A stretch of 64,000 nucleotides of DNA from NCBI GenBank assembly GCA_903893975.1, contig CAITOL010000041.1, positions 23,861 to 87,860 of the forward strand, given 5' to 3'. The DNA comes from an uncultured Rhodospirillales bacterium. Its GTDB lineage: Bacteria; Pseudomonadota; Alphaproteobacteria; Acetobacterales; Acetobacteraceae. The translations under genes and the position numbers were made by a program. Shown here piece after piece: positions 53,697 to 62,330 of this stretch. How positions within the stretch are numbered: position 1 is the first letter of the stretch; each line of letters begins with the position of its first letter. Below the pieces are notes generated by a model. That model was given only the letters and a program-made list of their open reading frames with translations. It was not told the DNA's origin and searched no databases.

Positions 53697-55318
53697 GTGC
53701 CATACTCCTTCGTGCCGGCCACCACATTGCTATGGCAGGCCGACAGCGCCATGCCCAACACATCCCGCGTATCGCGCGGGTCGATCATCCCGTCGTCCGA
53801 CACGCGCGAGGTCGCGAACAACCCTTTCGATCGTTCCTCCGCCCAATGCTCCACCGCCGCCACCCGCTTGGCGTTGGCCTCCTCGTCAAACACCTCGCCC
53901 CGCCGCTCGGTCGCCGTGCGCTGCACAATCGTCATCACCCCGGCCATCTGCTTCGGCCCCATGACCGCAATTTTCGCCGTGGGCCAGGTAAAGGTGAACC
54001 GCGTGCCAAACGCCCGGCCAGACATGCCGTAATTCCCCGCGCCATACGATGCGCCGACAATCACCGACAGATGCGGCACCGTCGAATTGGCCACCGCATT
54101 GACCATCTTGGAGCCATTTTTGGTAATGCCGCGCTGCTCAAAATCGGTGCCGACAATAAAGCCGGTAATATTATGCAGAAACAGCAACGGCACATCGATT
54201 TGGTTGCACAACTGAATAAACTGCGCCGCCTTTTCCGCCGCCTCCGACATCAGCGCGCCGTTATTGCCCAAAATCCCCACCGGAAACCCATGGACCGACG
54301 CCCAGCCCGTCACCAAAGTCGGCCCGTAGAGCGGCTTGAAATCCTCAAACCGGGACCCATCGACAATCCGCGCAATCACCTCGCGAATATCAAACGGCTG
54401 CCGCAAATCCCGCGCCACCAGCCCGAGCAAATCCTCCGCATCATGCACCGGCGGATCGGCCGGCAGGCTCGGCCCCGGCCCCAGTTTGCGCCAGTTCAGA
54501 TGCCCGACCACATCGCGCAACAGCCGAATGGCGTCCGTCTCATCCTCCGCCAGATAATCGCCGAGGCCAGAGTTGGTCGCATGCATCTCCGCCCCGCCCA
54601 GCCCCTCCTCATCCGCATCCTCCCCGGTCGCCATCTTCACCAAAGGCGGCCCGCCCAGGAACACTTTGGACTGCTTGCGGATCAAAATATTATAATCACT
54701 CATCCCCGGCTGATACGCCCCGCCCGCCGTGCTGGCGCCAAACACCACCGAAACGGTCGGAATGCGCAATTTAGACAATTCGCTAATCTCGTAGAACAGC
54801 CGGCCAGACTCGGCAAAATGCCCGGTCTCCCGCCGCAACGCCGCCTCCGGGTCCCCCGCGCCAGACTCACCGCGCAAATCCGCCCCGGCCGACTCCACAA
54901 ACTGCACATACGGCAGCCGGTTGGTGCGGGCGATCTCCAGCCCGCGCATCAGCTTTTTGGAGTTGAACGCATTAAACGCCCCCGCCCGCACCGAAGGGTC
55001 ATGGCCGAGGATCACACATTCCACCCCAGAAATAACCCCGATCCCCACCACAAAGCCGGACCCAACGGTAAAGTTGGACCGCCAGGCCGCAATCGGGCTG
55101 ATTTCCAGAAACGGCGAGTCCGGGTCCAGCGCCAGGGAAATCCGCTCCCGCAACGGCATTTTGCCGCGCTTGCGCAGCCGCGCCAGTGTCTCCGCCCCGC
55201 CCCCCTCCGCCGCCTCCGCCTGCAAGGCGTCCAACGCCGCAATCGCGTCCAGCATATCGGCGCGGTTCTGCTGATGCGCCGCATCGCGCCGGTTAACCGT
55301 GCTCTCCAGAATGCTCAT
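53684..55318 (-). CDS. Acyl-CoA carboxylase beta subunit (carboxyltransferase)
   Basis: A 544-residue carboxyltransferase with the tandem crotonase-type halves. SAGADLRGESGAGDPEAALRRE (about 136-157), VFGASTAGGAYQPGMSDYNIL (about 182-202) and VGASYGAGNYGMSGRAFGTRFTFTWPTAKIAVMGPKQMAGVM (about 424-465) are the main motifs. The last block looks closer to the geranyl-CoA (AtuC-like) or broad-specificity group than to classical methylcrotonyl-CoA carboxylase, but this is impression, not computation. Overlap of 13 bp with the alpha gene fits a fixed stoichiometry. Confidence 0.93.
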   Translation of the reverse strand: MSILESTVNRRDAAHQQNRADMLDAIAALDALQAEAAEGGGAETLARLRKRGKMPLRERISLALDPDSPFLEISPIAAWRSNFTVGSGFVVGIGVISGVECVILGHDPSVRAGAFNAFNSKKLMRGLEIARTNRLPYVQFVESAGADLRGESGAGDPEAALRRETGHFAESGRLFYEISELSKLRIPTVSVVFGASTAGGAYQPGMSDYNILIRKQSKVFLGGPPLVKMATGEDADEEGLGGAEMHATNSGLGDYLAEDETDAIRLLRDVVGHLNWRKLGPGPSLPADPPVHDAEDLLGLVARDLRQPFDIREVIARIVDGSRFEDFKPLYGPTLVTGWASVHGFPVGILGNNGALMSEAAEKAAQFIQLCNQIDVPLLFLHNITGFIVGTDFEQRGITKNGSKMVNAVANSTVPHLSVIVGASYGAGNYGMSGRAFGTRFTFTWPTAKIAVMGPKQMAGVMTIVQRTATERRGEVFDEEANAKRVAAVEHWAEERSKGLFATSRVSDDGMIDPRDTRDVLGMALSACHSNVVAGTKEYGTWRM

Positions 55319-55324
55319 CGCCGC

Positions 55325-56416
55325 TCAGCCGCGCAACAACGCGTCATTGCCCCGCCAGGGCGACATCTGATGTTCGTAAACCGACGGCCCTTTGCGGAAA
55401 TGCGCCGCTTCCTCCAGCGTTTCCACAAACGGCATATCAATCGGATACAGCGCCGCCCCGCGCGGCCGCGGCCCCGCCTTGGACACATGCCCCCAAAGCG
55501 GATGCCCCACCACCTCCTCGGCAATCGCCACCGCCTCGATCAACTTATCCAGCCGATACCCGGTCTCAATCCCCATTTCGTGGCACAGATCAACCAAATC
55601 CTCGGTCGGCACATGCCCGGCCGCGCGCCCATTGCCGCAATACGGGCACCCGCCCATCCCGCCCAACGAGGTATCAAACTCCCGTGCCCCCATCTGCAAC
55701 GCTTCATAGTAGCTGGTCAGCGTCGCCCCGCGCTGGTTGTGCAGATGCATGTGGAAATCGGTAATCCCCGGCCAGCGGTCGCGGATCGCCTGCAACGTCT
55801 CCCGCACCAGATGCGGCACGTTCCAGCCCATCGCCTCAAGAAACGAAACCCGCGTCACCGGAATGCCCACCGCTGCCCATTTGTCGATCATCAGCGCCAG
55901 CAGATCCATCCGCTGCTGATGGCTGAACGGGCCTTCAAAGTTGGAGCCAAACGGGTTGCCGATGGCAACCGACGCCTTCTCCGCCCCCGCCTTCACCGCC
56001 GCCTCAACCGTCGCATCCATCGCCGCAATCTGCTGCGCCTGGGTGCGGTTGTAATTCCGCCGCGCGAAACTGTCGCACAACTCCACATGGGTGCCGAAAT
56101 GCTGCCCGCGCCGGCGCACATCAATCTTCGGGTAATACGCATCCGCGCGCATAAACCCGTGCTTGTTGAACACCGCGGCGGTGTACGTCACCCCCGGCTT
56201 GGGCACAAAGCGCTGAGCGATTTCATCGATACACGCCATCGACGGCGTCCATTTCGGATGCGCGAACGACCCGATGGAAATCACCTTCGCGCCGGTTTCC
56301 CCCAACGCATCCAGCAGCCGCAGCTTCGCCTCCACCGGGATGGCGGCACTTTCGATCTGCAAGCCCTCACGCATCGTATCGTCAGTAATGATGACGGATT
56401 TCGGCAGATTGCTCAT
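55325..56416 (-). CDS. HMG-CoA lyase-like DRE-TIM metallolyase
   Basis: A 363-residue TIM-barrel protein. IITDDTMREGLQIESAAIP (about 9-27) replaces the usual RDGLQ with REGLQ; SIGSFAHPKWTPSMA matches the HMG-CoA lyase substrate loop; FHMHLHNQRGATLTSYYEALQMGAREFDTSLGGMGGCPYCGNGRAAGHVPTEDLVDLC contains the metal-binding H-x-H and the catalytic-cysteine loop. It is longer than typical HMG-CoA lyase (~300), so a related acyl-CoA lyase is possible. It lies 6 bp before the carboxylase beta gene, at the head of the operon. The ATG at 56416 is chosen over an upstream extension without similarity. Confidence 0.87.
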   Translation of the reverse strand: MSNLPKSVIITDDTMREGLQIESAAIPVEAKLRLLDALGETGAKVISIGSFAHPKWTPSMACIDEIAQRFVPKPGVTYTAAVFNKHGFMRADAYYPKIDVRRRGQHFGTHVELCDSFARRNYNRTQAQQIAAMDATVEAAVKAGAEKASVAIGNPFGSNFEGPFSHQQRMDLLALMIDKWAAVGIPVTRVSFLEAMGWNVPHLVRETLQAIRDRWPGITDFHMHLHNQRGATLTSYYEALQMGAREFDTSLGGMGGCPYCGNGRAAGHVPTEDLVDLCHEMGIETGYRLDKLIEAVAIAEEVVGHPLWGHVSKAGPRPRGAALYPIDMPFVETLEEAAHFRKGPSVYEHQMSPWRGNDALLRG

Positions 56417-56533
56417 CGCCCGGACATTCCCTGTTTTATAACGCCGCCGCCCATCACCAGCCCGGGCCGCCGCCGCCTTCCTCACCCCAGGTTGTGCCGC
56501 CAACCCACCCTTGGCGTCAATCAGCCCAGCGCG

Positions 56534-57286
56534 TCAGTGAAACACCCGCCCGGCATCAATCACAACGGTCTGCCCGGTCATGGTCTCGGTGCGGCACATC
56601 GTCACCACCATATCCGCACAATCCTCCTTATCGGCCGCCTTCTTCAGCACCGCGCTGGCGGCCGAATTCTGGATCTGCTCGGCCCGCAAATTCGCCGTCG
56701 CCCGCGTGCCTTCCAGCAAGCCCGGCGCGACGCAATTCACCAGCGTTTCCGGCGCCATCGCCACCGCCATGCAGCGCGTCAGATGGATCAACCCGGCCTT
56801 GGAAACCGCATACGCAATCGAAGACCCGGTCGGGTGCAGCCCGGCCACCGAGGCAATATTCACTACCCGCCCCTGCCCCTGCGCCTTCATCACCGGCGCC
56901 ACGGCTTTAATCAGCTGCATCGGCCCGGTCAGGTTCACGGCGATGATCTTGTCCCAAACCTCCGTGGTCAGCCCATCAAGGTCGCTGAACGGGATCGCCT
57001 TGTTGAAGGCCGCATCGTTGATCAGAATATCCAGCCGCCCGAACTGCGCCACCACATCGCCCACCAGCGCGCTGATCGCCGCCGCATCGGTAATATCGCA
57101 GGCAAAGGCCGCCGCCCGGATTTGATACCGCGCCGCCAGCTCGGCCGCCACGCCTTCCGCCTGCTCCCGGCTTTGCGCATACATCACCGCGATATGCACG
57201 CCCTCACGCGCCAAAGCGTGGCAAATCCGCTGCCCCAGCCCGCCATTGCCGCCTGTCACCAGCGCCACCGCCCCGTTCAGTTTCAT
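56534..57286 (-). CDS. SDR-family oxidoreductase
   Basis: A 250-residue short-chain dehydrogenase. ALVTGGNGGLGQRICHALAREG (8-29) is the NAD(P)-binding motif; LINDAAFNKA replaces the usual NNAG; Ser146, Tyr159 and Lys163 (NIASVAG, IAYAVSKAG) form the catalytic set. It is similar to 3-oxoacyl-ACP/CoA reductases and to the SDRs found in terpene-utilisation (Atu) clusters. GGGAG lies 6 bp before the ATG at 57286. It stands 117 bp upstream of the HMG-CoA lyase-like gene and 61 bp downstream of the hydrolase gene. Confidence 0.92.
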   Translation of the reverse strand: MKLNGAVALVTGGNGGLGQRICHALAREGVHIAVMYAQSREQAEGVAAELAARYQIRAAAFACDITDAAAISALVGDVVAQFGRLDILINDAAFNKAIPFSDLDGLTTEVWDKIIAVNLTGPMQLIKAVAPVMKAQGQGRVVNIASVAGLHPTGSSIAYAVSKAGLIHLTRCMAVAMAPETLVNCVAPGLLEGTRATANLRAEQIQNSAASAVLKKAADKEDCADMVVTMCRTETMTGQTVVIDAGRVFH

Positions 57287-57347
57287 CCGCTTGCTCCCGT
57301 TTCTGGCCGCAGGATGCCGCCAGCGACGCTGCGGATGCAACTCCCCC

Positions 57348-58097
57348 TCAGCCCGGCGCGTTGGCCCGCAAAAACGCCCGCACATGGCGCAGCGCCAGCG
57401 GAATCAGCTCCGGCGGGTCCTTCCACGGATACAGGCTCACCTGCGAATTTGGCGCCAGCCGCGCCGCCTCCATCGCCACCGCATACGGATGCGCCGGCAC
57501 ATCATCCGGCAAAATCAGCACCGGCGTCTGGCAATCCCGCACGAACGCGCGGGTCACGGTAAAGACGAAATCCGGATCAGTGCGATACATCCGGGTCAGA
57601 AACGCATCCACCATCGCCAGGCTGATCTCCGGCCGCCGCGCACACAAAGCCGGCCCCCAGCCGGCCATATTATTGGTGTAGAACAGGTCGCGCATTTCGG
57701 GGCGGGAGCCACTGGGCTGCGCCAGCACCGCCGCCGCCACCCGCTGCGGCGCCCGCTTCAGCATGTTCCAGATGAACGGGCCACCGATGCAAAACCCCAT
57801 GACCAGAAACCGGTCGATCCCCAGATGGTCCATCAACCCCAACTGATCATCGGTATAGGCATCCCACGGCCGCTCCACCTCCAACGGCCCGGTGGACTGC
57901 CCGCCCGCCGCATTGCGCAAATCCATGGTGATGCAGCGAAACTCATCCTTGAACGCCGCAATCGCGTCGAACGGGCCTTGCGAGGTCACAAACTCCATCG
58001 TCGCATTCAACCCACCGCCGGGGATCAGCAGCAGCGGCACCCCGCTGCCCACATCCTGGTAATGAATGCGCACCTCGCCCCGTTGGTAAAATAGCAT
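57348..58097 (-). CDS. Alpha/beta hydrolase with a cysteine in the nucleophile elbow
   Basis: A 249-residue alpha/beta-hydrolase-fold protein. LLLIPGGGLNATMEF (about 22-36) has the oxyanion HG-like loop as PGG. The nucleophile elbow reads MGFCIGGPF with Cys103 in place of Ser, as in dienelactone hydrolases (G-x-C-x-G-G). The usual acid is probably in LILPDDVPAH; the histidine near the C-terminus lies in ALRHVRAFL and its catalytic role is unclear. It lies 14 bp after acr3 and so may be transcribed with the arsenic genes, although no link to arsenic is known for this family. Confidence 0.87.
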   Translation of the reverse strand: MLFYQRGEVRIHYQDVGSGVPLLLIPGGGLNATMEFVTSQGPFDAIAAFKDEFRCITMDLRNAAGGQSTGPLEVERPWDAYTDDQLGLMDHLGIDRFLVMGFCIGGPFIWNMLKRAPQRVAAAVLAQPSGSRPEMRDLFYTNNMAGWGPALCARRPEISLAMVDAFLTRMYRTDPDFVFTVTRAFVRDCQTPVLILPDDVPAHPYAVAMEAARLAPNSQVSLYPWKDPPELIPLALRHVRAFLRANAPG

Positions 58098-58111
58098 GGC
58101 CTGCCCCCCAA

Positions 58112-59140
58112 TTATTTTTCGCGCTGGGGCCAGTTTGCCCGCATCCCCCGCGCAATGGCCACCACCGATAGCATGACCGGCACCTCCACCAACACCCCAA
58201 CCACGGTCGCCAACGCCGCCCCGCTTTCAAACCCGAACAGCGCAATGGCGGTGGCCACCGCGAGTTCAAAGAAATTACTGGCGCCAATCAATGCCGAGGG
58301 CGCCGCCACGGCAAAACTCTCTCCACAGCGCCGGTTGAGCCACAGTGCCAGCCCGGCATTGAAATAAACCTGAATCAAAATCGGGATCGCCAGCAGCAAA
58401 ATCACCAAAGGCTGGTCCAGGATCTGCTGCCCCTGCAACGCGAACAGCAACACCAGCGTCGCCAGCAACGCGCTGATGGAAACCGGCCCCAACGCCGCCT
58501 GCACCCGCGCCAACGCCGCCGCACCGCCCTGGCGTACCACCCGCCCGCGCCAGACTTGCGCCAGCAGCAGCGGCACCAAAATAAACAGCAGCACCGACAG
58601 CATCAGCGTGTCCCACGGCACCGCAATCGCGGAAATCCCCAGCAGCAGCCCCACAATCGGCGCAAACGCCACCAGCATAATCGCGTCGTTCAACGCCACT
58701 TGCGACAGGGTGAACTCCGCATTGCCCTGCACCAGGTTAGACCACACAAACACCATCGCCGTGCACGGCGCGGCCGCCAGCAATATCAACCCGGCGATGT
58801 AGCTCTCAATCTGCCCCGCCGGCAGCCACGCCCGAAACAACCAGCCCACAAACACCCAGCCCAGCACCGCCATGGAAAACGGCTTCACCAGCCAGTTTAC
58901 CCCCAACGTCACCGCAATCCCGCGCCAATGCCGCCCAACCTGCCGCAGTGCCGCCGGGTCGATACGCAGCAGCATGGGCACAATCATCAGCCACACCAGC
59001 ACCGCAATCGGGATATTAATCTGCGCCAGGGTCGCCCGCCCCAGCAGATGAAACGGGCCGGGCAGCAACGCCCCCAGCGCCACCCCGCCGACCATGCACA
59101 GCCCAACCCAAACGGTCAGATAGCGTTCAAAAATCGTCAC
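58112..59140 (-). CDS. arsB: Acr3-family arsenite efflux transporter
   Basis: A 342-residue ten-helix inner-membrane permease that extrudes arsenite using the proton gradient. VWLMIVPMLLRIDPAAL (about 49-65) and AAAPCTAMVFVWSNLVQGNAEFTLSQVALND (about 122-152) are Acr3 signatures; Cys126 is the conserved essential cysteine, and ALIGASNFFELAVATAIALFGF near the C-terminus carries the conserved glutamate. It overlaps the arsJ gene by 4 bp, placing it in the ars operon. The Acr3 type is distinct from E. coli ArsB although often given that symbol. Confidence 0.95.
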   Translation of the reverse strand: MTIFERYLTVWVGLCMVGGVALGALLPGPFHLLGRATLAQINIPIAVLVWLMIVPMLLRIDPAALRQVGRHWRGIAVTLGVNWLVKPFSMAVLGWVFVGWLFRAWLPAGQIESYIAGLILLAAAPCTAMVFVWSNLVQGNAEFTLSQVALNDAIMLVAFAPIVGLLLGISAIAVPWDTLMLSVLLFILVPLLLAQVWRGRVVRQGGAAALARVQAALGPVSISALLATLVLLFALQGQQILDQPLVILLLAIPILIQVYFNAGLALWLNRRCGESFAVAAPSALIGASNFFELAVATAIALFGFESGAALATVVGVLVEVPVMLSVVAIARGMRANWPQREK

Positions 59141-60369
59141 TCAATTCCCCCCGTGCTCGGCGCAAGCTGGCGCGGCAGCCGCAGCGTGATCAGCCAGCAA
59201 ATCACCAACATCACCGCCGCCCCGCCCAGGCAGCCCACCATCCCGCCGGCTTGCGTCAACACGCCAGACAGTACAATCCCCAACAACCGCCCAGCCGCAT
59301 TGGCGGCATAGTAAAACCCCACATCCTCAGCCGCCTTCTCCGACCCGGCATAGGCCAGGATCAGATACGAATGCAGCGAGGACATCATCGCGAACACCAC
59401 CCCGAACAGGCAAAGCCCGCCGGTCAACACCAGATCCGGCCGCGGCAGCGCCAGCCCGCCGAGCGCCACCGCCAACCCTGCCGGGATCAGCGCCAGCACC
59501 GCCCCCCACAGCCGCGCCTCCGGCACCTCCCGGCTCAACCCATCCGCACTGCGCCGCAGCATGCGCGGTGCCGCAGCCTGCACCACGCCATAGCCGATGG
59601 TCCACAGCGCCATGAAGCCGGCAACCTGGAAATACTGCCAGCCACTGGCATACAAATACACCGGCAGCCCGACCACGAACCAAACGTCACGCGCGCCAAA
59701 CAAAAACACCCGCGCCGCCGCCATCAGGTTGATCGCCGGCGCCTTGGCAAACAACGCCCGCATCGTCTTCGATGCCTTGGCCCGCCCCAATGCGCGCGGC
59801 AGCGTCGTCCACACCACCGCCAGCACCGCCAGCAACATGCCGGCCATCAGCCATAACGCCGGGCTAAAGCCTACTCCTTGCAACAACGCCCCGCCGACGA
59901 AAAACCCCGCCCCCTTGGTGGCGTTTTTCGATCCGGTGAACCACGCCACCCAGCGAAACAATTGCGCCGCCCCGTCCTGCGACGAGGCTTTGATCGCGCT
60001 TTTCGCCGCCGTCTTGGTCAGATCCTTCGCCACCCCGGCCACGCCCTGCGCGCACACCACCCACGCCACCGCCGCCGTCGTCCCCCAAGCGGGGTTCAAC
60101 GCCGACAGCATCAGCAGCCCCAGCACCTGCAACCCCAACCCGCAGGCCAACATGCGCGGAATCCCAAACCGCACCGCCAGCCAGCCGCCAAACGCATTGG
60201 CGAAAATGCCTGCCGTTTCATACAGCAGGAACAAACTCGCCAGGGTAAAGGGCGTGTAGCCCAGCCGATAAAAATGCAGCAGCACCAGCATCCGGATCGC
60301 GCCATCGGTCAGCGTGAACAGGAAATAGGCGGTGGTGACGATCGCGTAATTCCGCAGCGCCAGAGTCAT
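59137..60369 (-). CDS. arsJ: Organoarsenical efflux MFS transporter ArsJ
   Basis: A 410-residue major-facilitator protein with about 12 helices; RNYAIVTTAYFLFTLTDGAIRMLVLLHFYRLGYTPFTLA (about 6-44) is the ArsJ N-terminus. It exports 1-arseno-3-phosphoglycerate, made from glyceraldehyde-3-phosphate and arsenate by the partner GAPDH, which then falls apart outside the cell. The GAPDH gene ends one base before the ATG at 60369, which supports the pairing. The frame is open upstream of this ATG, but that part lies within the GAPDH gene. Confidence 0.94.
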   Translation of the reverse strand: MTLALRNYAIVTTAYFLFTLTDGAIRMLVLLHFYRLGYTPFTLASLFLLYETAGIFANAFGGWLAVRFGIPRMLACGLGLQVLGLLMLSALNPAWGTTAAVAWVVCAQGVAGVAKDLTKTAAKSAIKASSQDGAAQLFRWVAWFTGSKNATKGAGFFVGGALLQGVGFSPALWLMAGMLLAVLAVVWTTLPRALGRAKASKTMRALFAKAPAINLMAAARVFLFGARDVWFVVGLPVYLYASGWQYFQVAGFMALWTIGYGVVQAAAPRMLRRSADGLSREVPEARLWGAVLALIPAGLAVALGGLALPRPDLVLTGGLCLFGVVFAMMSSLHSYLILAYAGSEKAAEDVGFYYAANAAGRLLGIVLSGVLTQAGGMVGCLGGAAVMLVICWLITLRLPRQLAPSTGGIE

Positions 60370-60370
60370 C

Positions 60371-61417
60371 TCAGATCCCCACCGCTGCCATATGGCAGGC
60401 GAGATCGACCATCCGGCAGGCATAGCCCATTTCGTTATCGTACCAGGCATAGACCTTCAGCATCGTCCCGTCGGTTACCAGCGTGCTCAACCCGTCCACA
60501 ATCGCACTGCGCGTATCCCCGGCATAATCCGCCGAGACCAACGGGCGATGCTCAACGCCCAAAATCCCCGCCAGCGGGCCATATGCGGCGGCCGCAAACA
60601 GGGCATTCACCGCCTCGGCCGAGGTTTCGCGCGCCAGTTCAAACACGCAATCCGTCAGGCTGGCATTCAGCACCGGCGCCCGCACCGCATGCCCGTTCAA
60701 CTTGCCGCGCAACTCCGGATAAATCAGCGCAATCGCCGTCGCGCTGCCGGTGGTAGTCGGTTGCAGCGACAGCATCGCACTGCGGGCCCGCCGCAAATCC
60801 TTGTGCGGCGCATCGGTCACCACATTGGTGTTGGTCGGGTTATGCACGGTGGTAATCTGCCCGTGCCGAATGCCGATCGCCTCGTGCACCACTTTCACCA
60901 CCGGCGCCAGGCAGTTGGTGGTGCAGGATGCCGCGGTCACAATCGGATGCCGCGCCGGGTCATACTCAGTGTGGTTCACCCCCACCACCACGTTCAGCAC
61001 GCTCGCGTGCTTCACCGGGGCGGCCACGATCACCCGCTTCGCCCCGCGCCGCAAATGCCCCGCCAACGCCTCAGGGCTCAGGAATTTTCCGGTGCAGTCC
61101 AGCACCACATCCACCCCAAGATCGCCCCAGGGAATATCGCCAGGCTGGGCCGCGGCCGAGAATGACAGGCGATGCCGCCCCACCATCACCGCCTCCTCGC
61201 CCTCCGCCGCAATCTGCGGCCCGCGCCAACGCCCTTGCACGCTATCAAATTCCAGCAAATGCGCGCACGCCGCCGCACCGCCCTTCACCTCGTTCAGGTG
61301 CACCACCTCCAGCCGATTGCCGTGCCGGGGATCGTCGGCCGGCCGTGCCGCCCCGCCCAACGCCGCACGCAACGCCAACCGCCCAATCCGGCCCATGCCG
61401 CTGATGCCAACGCGCAT
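60371..61417 (-). CDS. gap: ArsJ-associated glyceraldehyde-3-phosphate dehydrogenase
   Basis: A 348-residue [23 protein letters not shown] (3-20) binds NAD; the active-site cysteine is Cys165 in [31 protein letters not shown] is the C-terminal signature. Its position between the ArsR-ArsC gene and arsJ marks it as the arsenate-using GAPDH that forms 1-arseno-3-phosphoglycerate, rather than the glycolytic housekeeping copy. It starts two bases after the regulator-reductase gene ends. Confidence 0.95.
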   Translation of the reverse strand: MRVGISGMGRIGRLALRAALGGAARPADDPRHGNRLEVVHLNEVKGGAAACAHLLEFDSVQGRWRGPQIAAEGEEAVMVGRHRLSFSAAAQPGDIPWGDLGVDVVLDCTGKFLSPEALAGHLRRGAKRVIVAAPVKHASVLNVVVGVNHTEYDPARHPIVTAASCTTNCLAPVVKVVHEAIGIRHGQITTVHNPTNTNVVTDAPHKDLRRARSAMLSLQPTTTGSATAIALIYPELRGKLNGHAVRAPVLNASLTDCVFELARETSAEAVNALFAAAAYGPLAGILGVEHRPLVSADYAGDTRSAIVDGLSTLVTDGTMLKVYAWYDNEMGYACRMVDLACHMAAVGI

Positions 61418-61419
61418 GG

Positions 61420-62262
61420 CTAAGCCCTCACCGTACCGGCGATCTCATCCAACCGCTTATGCACCGCCATCCGGTCCAGGGTGGCGAACGGCAAATTGAT
61501 GAAAATCGCCAGCCGCCGATGCAGGCTCGCATATAACTCATTCATCAACGTCGCCCGCTCCGCGCTGCTGCCGGTGAATTTCTGCGGGTCCGGCAACGGC
61601 CAGGCCCCGGTGATCGCCTTGGCGCCGAAATCCGGGCACACCTGCCCGTCCAGCGTGTCACACAGCGCAATCACGAAATCCATCCGTGGCGCCGCCGGCC
61701 CAGTGAACACGTCCCAGGATTTGCTGTGCAAGCCCTGCGTCGCATGCCCCATCGCCGCCAGCTTCGCCAGCACCTCCGCCCGCGGCTGCGCTGCCGGATC
61801 AGACCCGGCGGAATAGGCATGAAACCGCCCACCGCCAATCGCGTTCAGGATGGCTTCCGCCATGATCGACCGCGCTGAATTGGCGGTGCACAAAAACAAC
61901 ACATTAAACGCCGGCGTCATGTGGGGGTCCTCCGCAGCCGCAGACAGCAGGTCCGCGATATCGCCGCACCGACCGGGCTGGCCGGCACAGCAGGTTTCGG
62001 TCAGGAAGCCCAACAGGTCGCGCATCCCGATCAGCCGCACGGCATAGATCATCCGCCGCCCGTGCCGCGTCGCCTGCAACAACCCTTCGCGCTCCATCGC
62101 CGCCAGATGAAACGACAGGGTTGACGGCGGCACGCCCAGCGCCGAGGCAATATCCCCCGCCGGCATCCCGGCCGCACCCTGCGCGAACAACAGCCGCAGC
62201 AACTCCAGCCGCGTCTCCTGCGCCAGGGCAGACAGCATCTGCGCAGCCTGTTTGGTTTCCAT
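61420..62262 (-). CDS. ArsR regulator fused to ArsC arsenate reductase
   Basis: A 280-residue fusion. Residues 1-~105 are an ArsR/SmtB winged helix: [16 protein letters not shown], the recognition helix [19 protein letters not shown], and an arsenite-sensing cysteine set at 91, 92 and 99 (CCAGQPGRC). Residues ~115-280 are a low-molecular-weight-phosphatase-type ArsC: P-loop Cys125-TANSA-Arg131, relay cysteines 201 and 209 (CDTLDGQVC) and the general-acid loop WPLPDP. It would repress the ars operon until As(III) binds and also reduce arsenate, probably with thioredoxin. First gene of the operon; a dyad lies 22 bp upstream. Confidence 0.94.
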   Translation of the reverse strand: METKQAAQMLSALAQETRLELLRLLFAQGAAGMPAGDIASALGVPPSTLSFHLAAMEREGLLQATRHGRRMIYAVRLIGMRDLLGFLTETCCAGQPGRCGDIADLLSAAAEDPHMTPAFNVLFLCTANSARSIMAEAILNAIGGGRFHAYSAGSDPAAQPRAEVLAKLAAMGHATQGLHSKSWDVFTGPAAPRMDFVIALCDTLDGQVCPDFGAKAITGAWPLPDPQKFTGSSAERATLMNELYASLHRRLAIFINLPFATLDRMAVHKRLDEIAGTVRA

Positions 62263-62283
62263 ATTTCCACTATTGCAGAAATA

Positions 62284-62300
62284 TCATCCAATCAGGATGA
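62284..62300. promoter_or_regulatory. Candidate ArsR operator
   Basis: A perfect inverted repeat TCATCC-AATCA-GGATGA lies 22-38 bp upstream of the ArsR-ArsC start in the short gap to hmgA, embedded in AT-rich DNA. ArsR repressors usually bind such dyads overlapping their own promoter. Position and symmetry are the only evidence. Confidence 0.5.
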
Positions 62301-62330
62301 AACTATGATGACAGTTCCGGCAGCGTTCCG

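Noticed and set aside
53240..57562. A 1440-codon plus-strand open frame opposite the acyl-CoA operon
   Set aside because: It is antisense to five well-supported genes and its product is an Arg/Pro/His-rich mirror, a common effect of high third-position GC.
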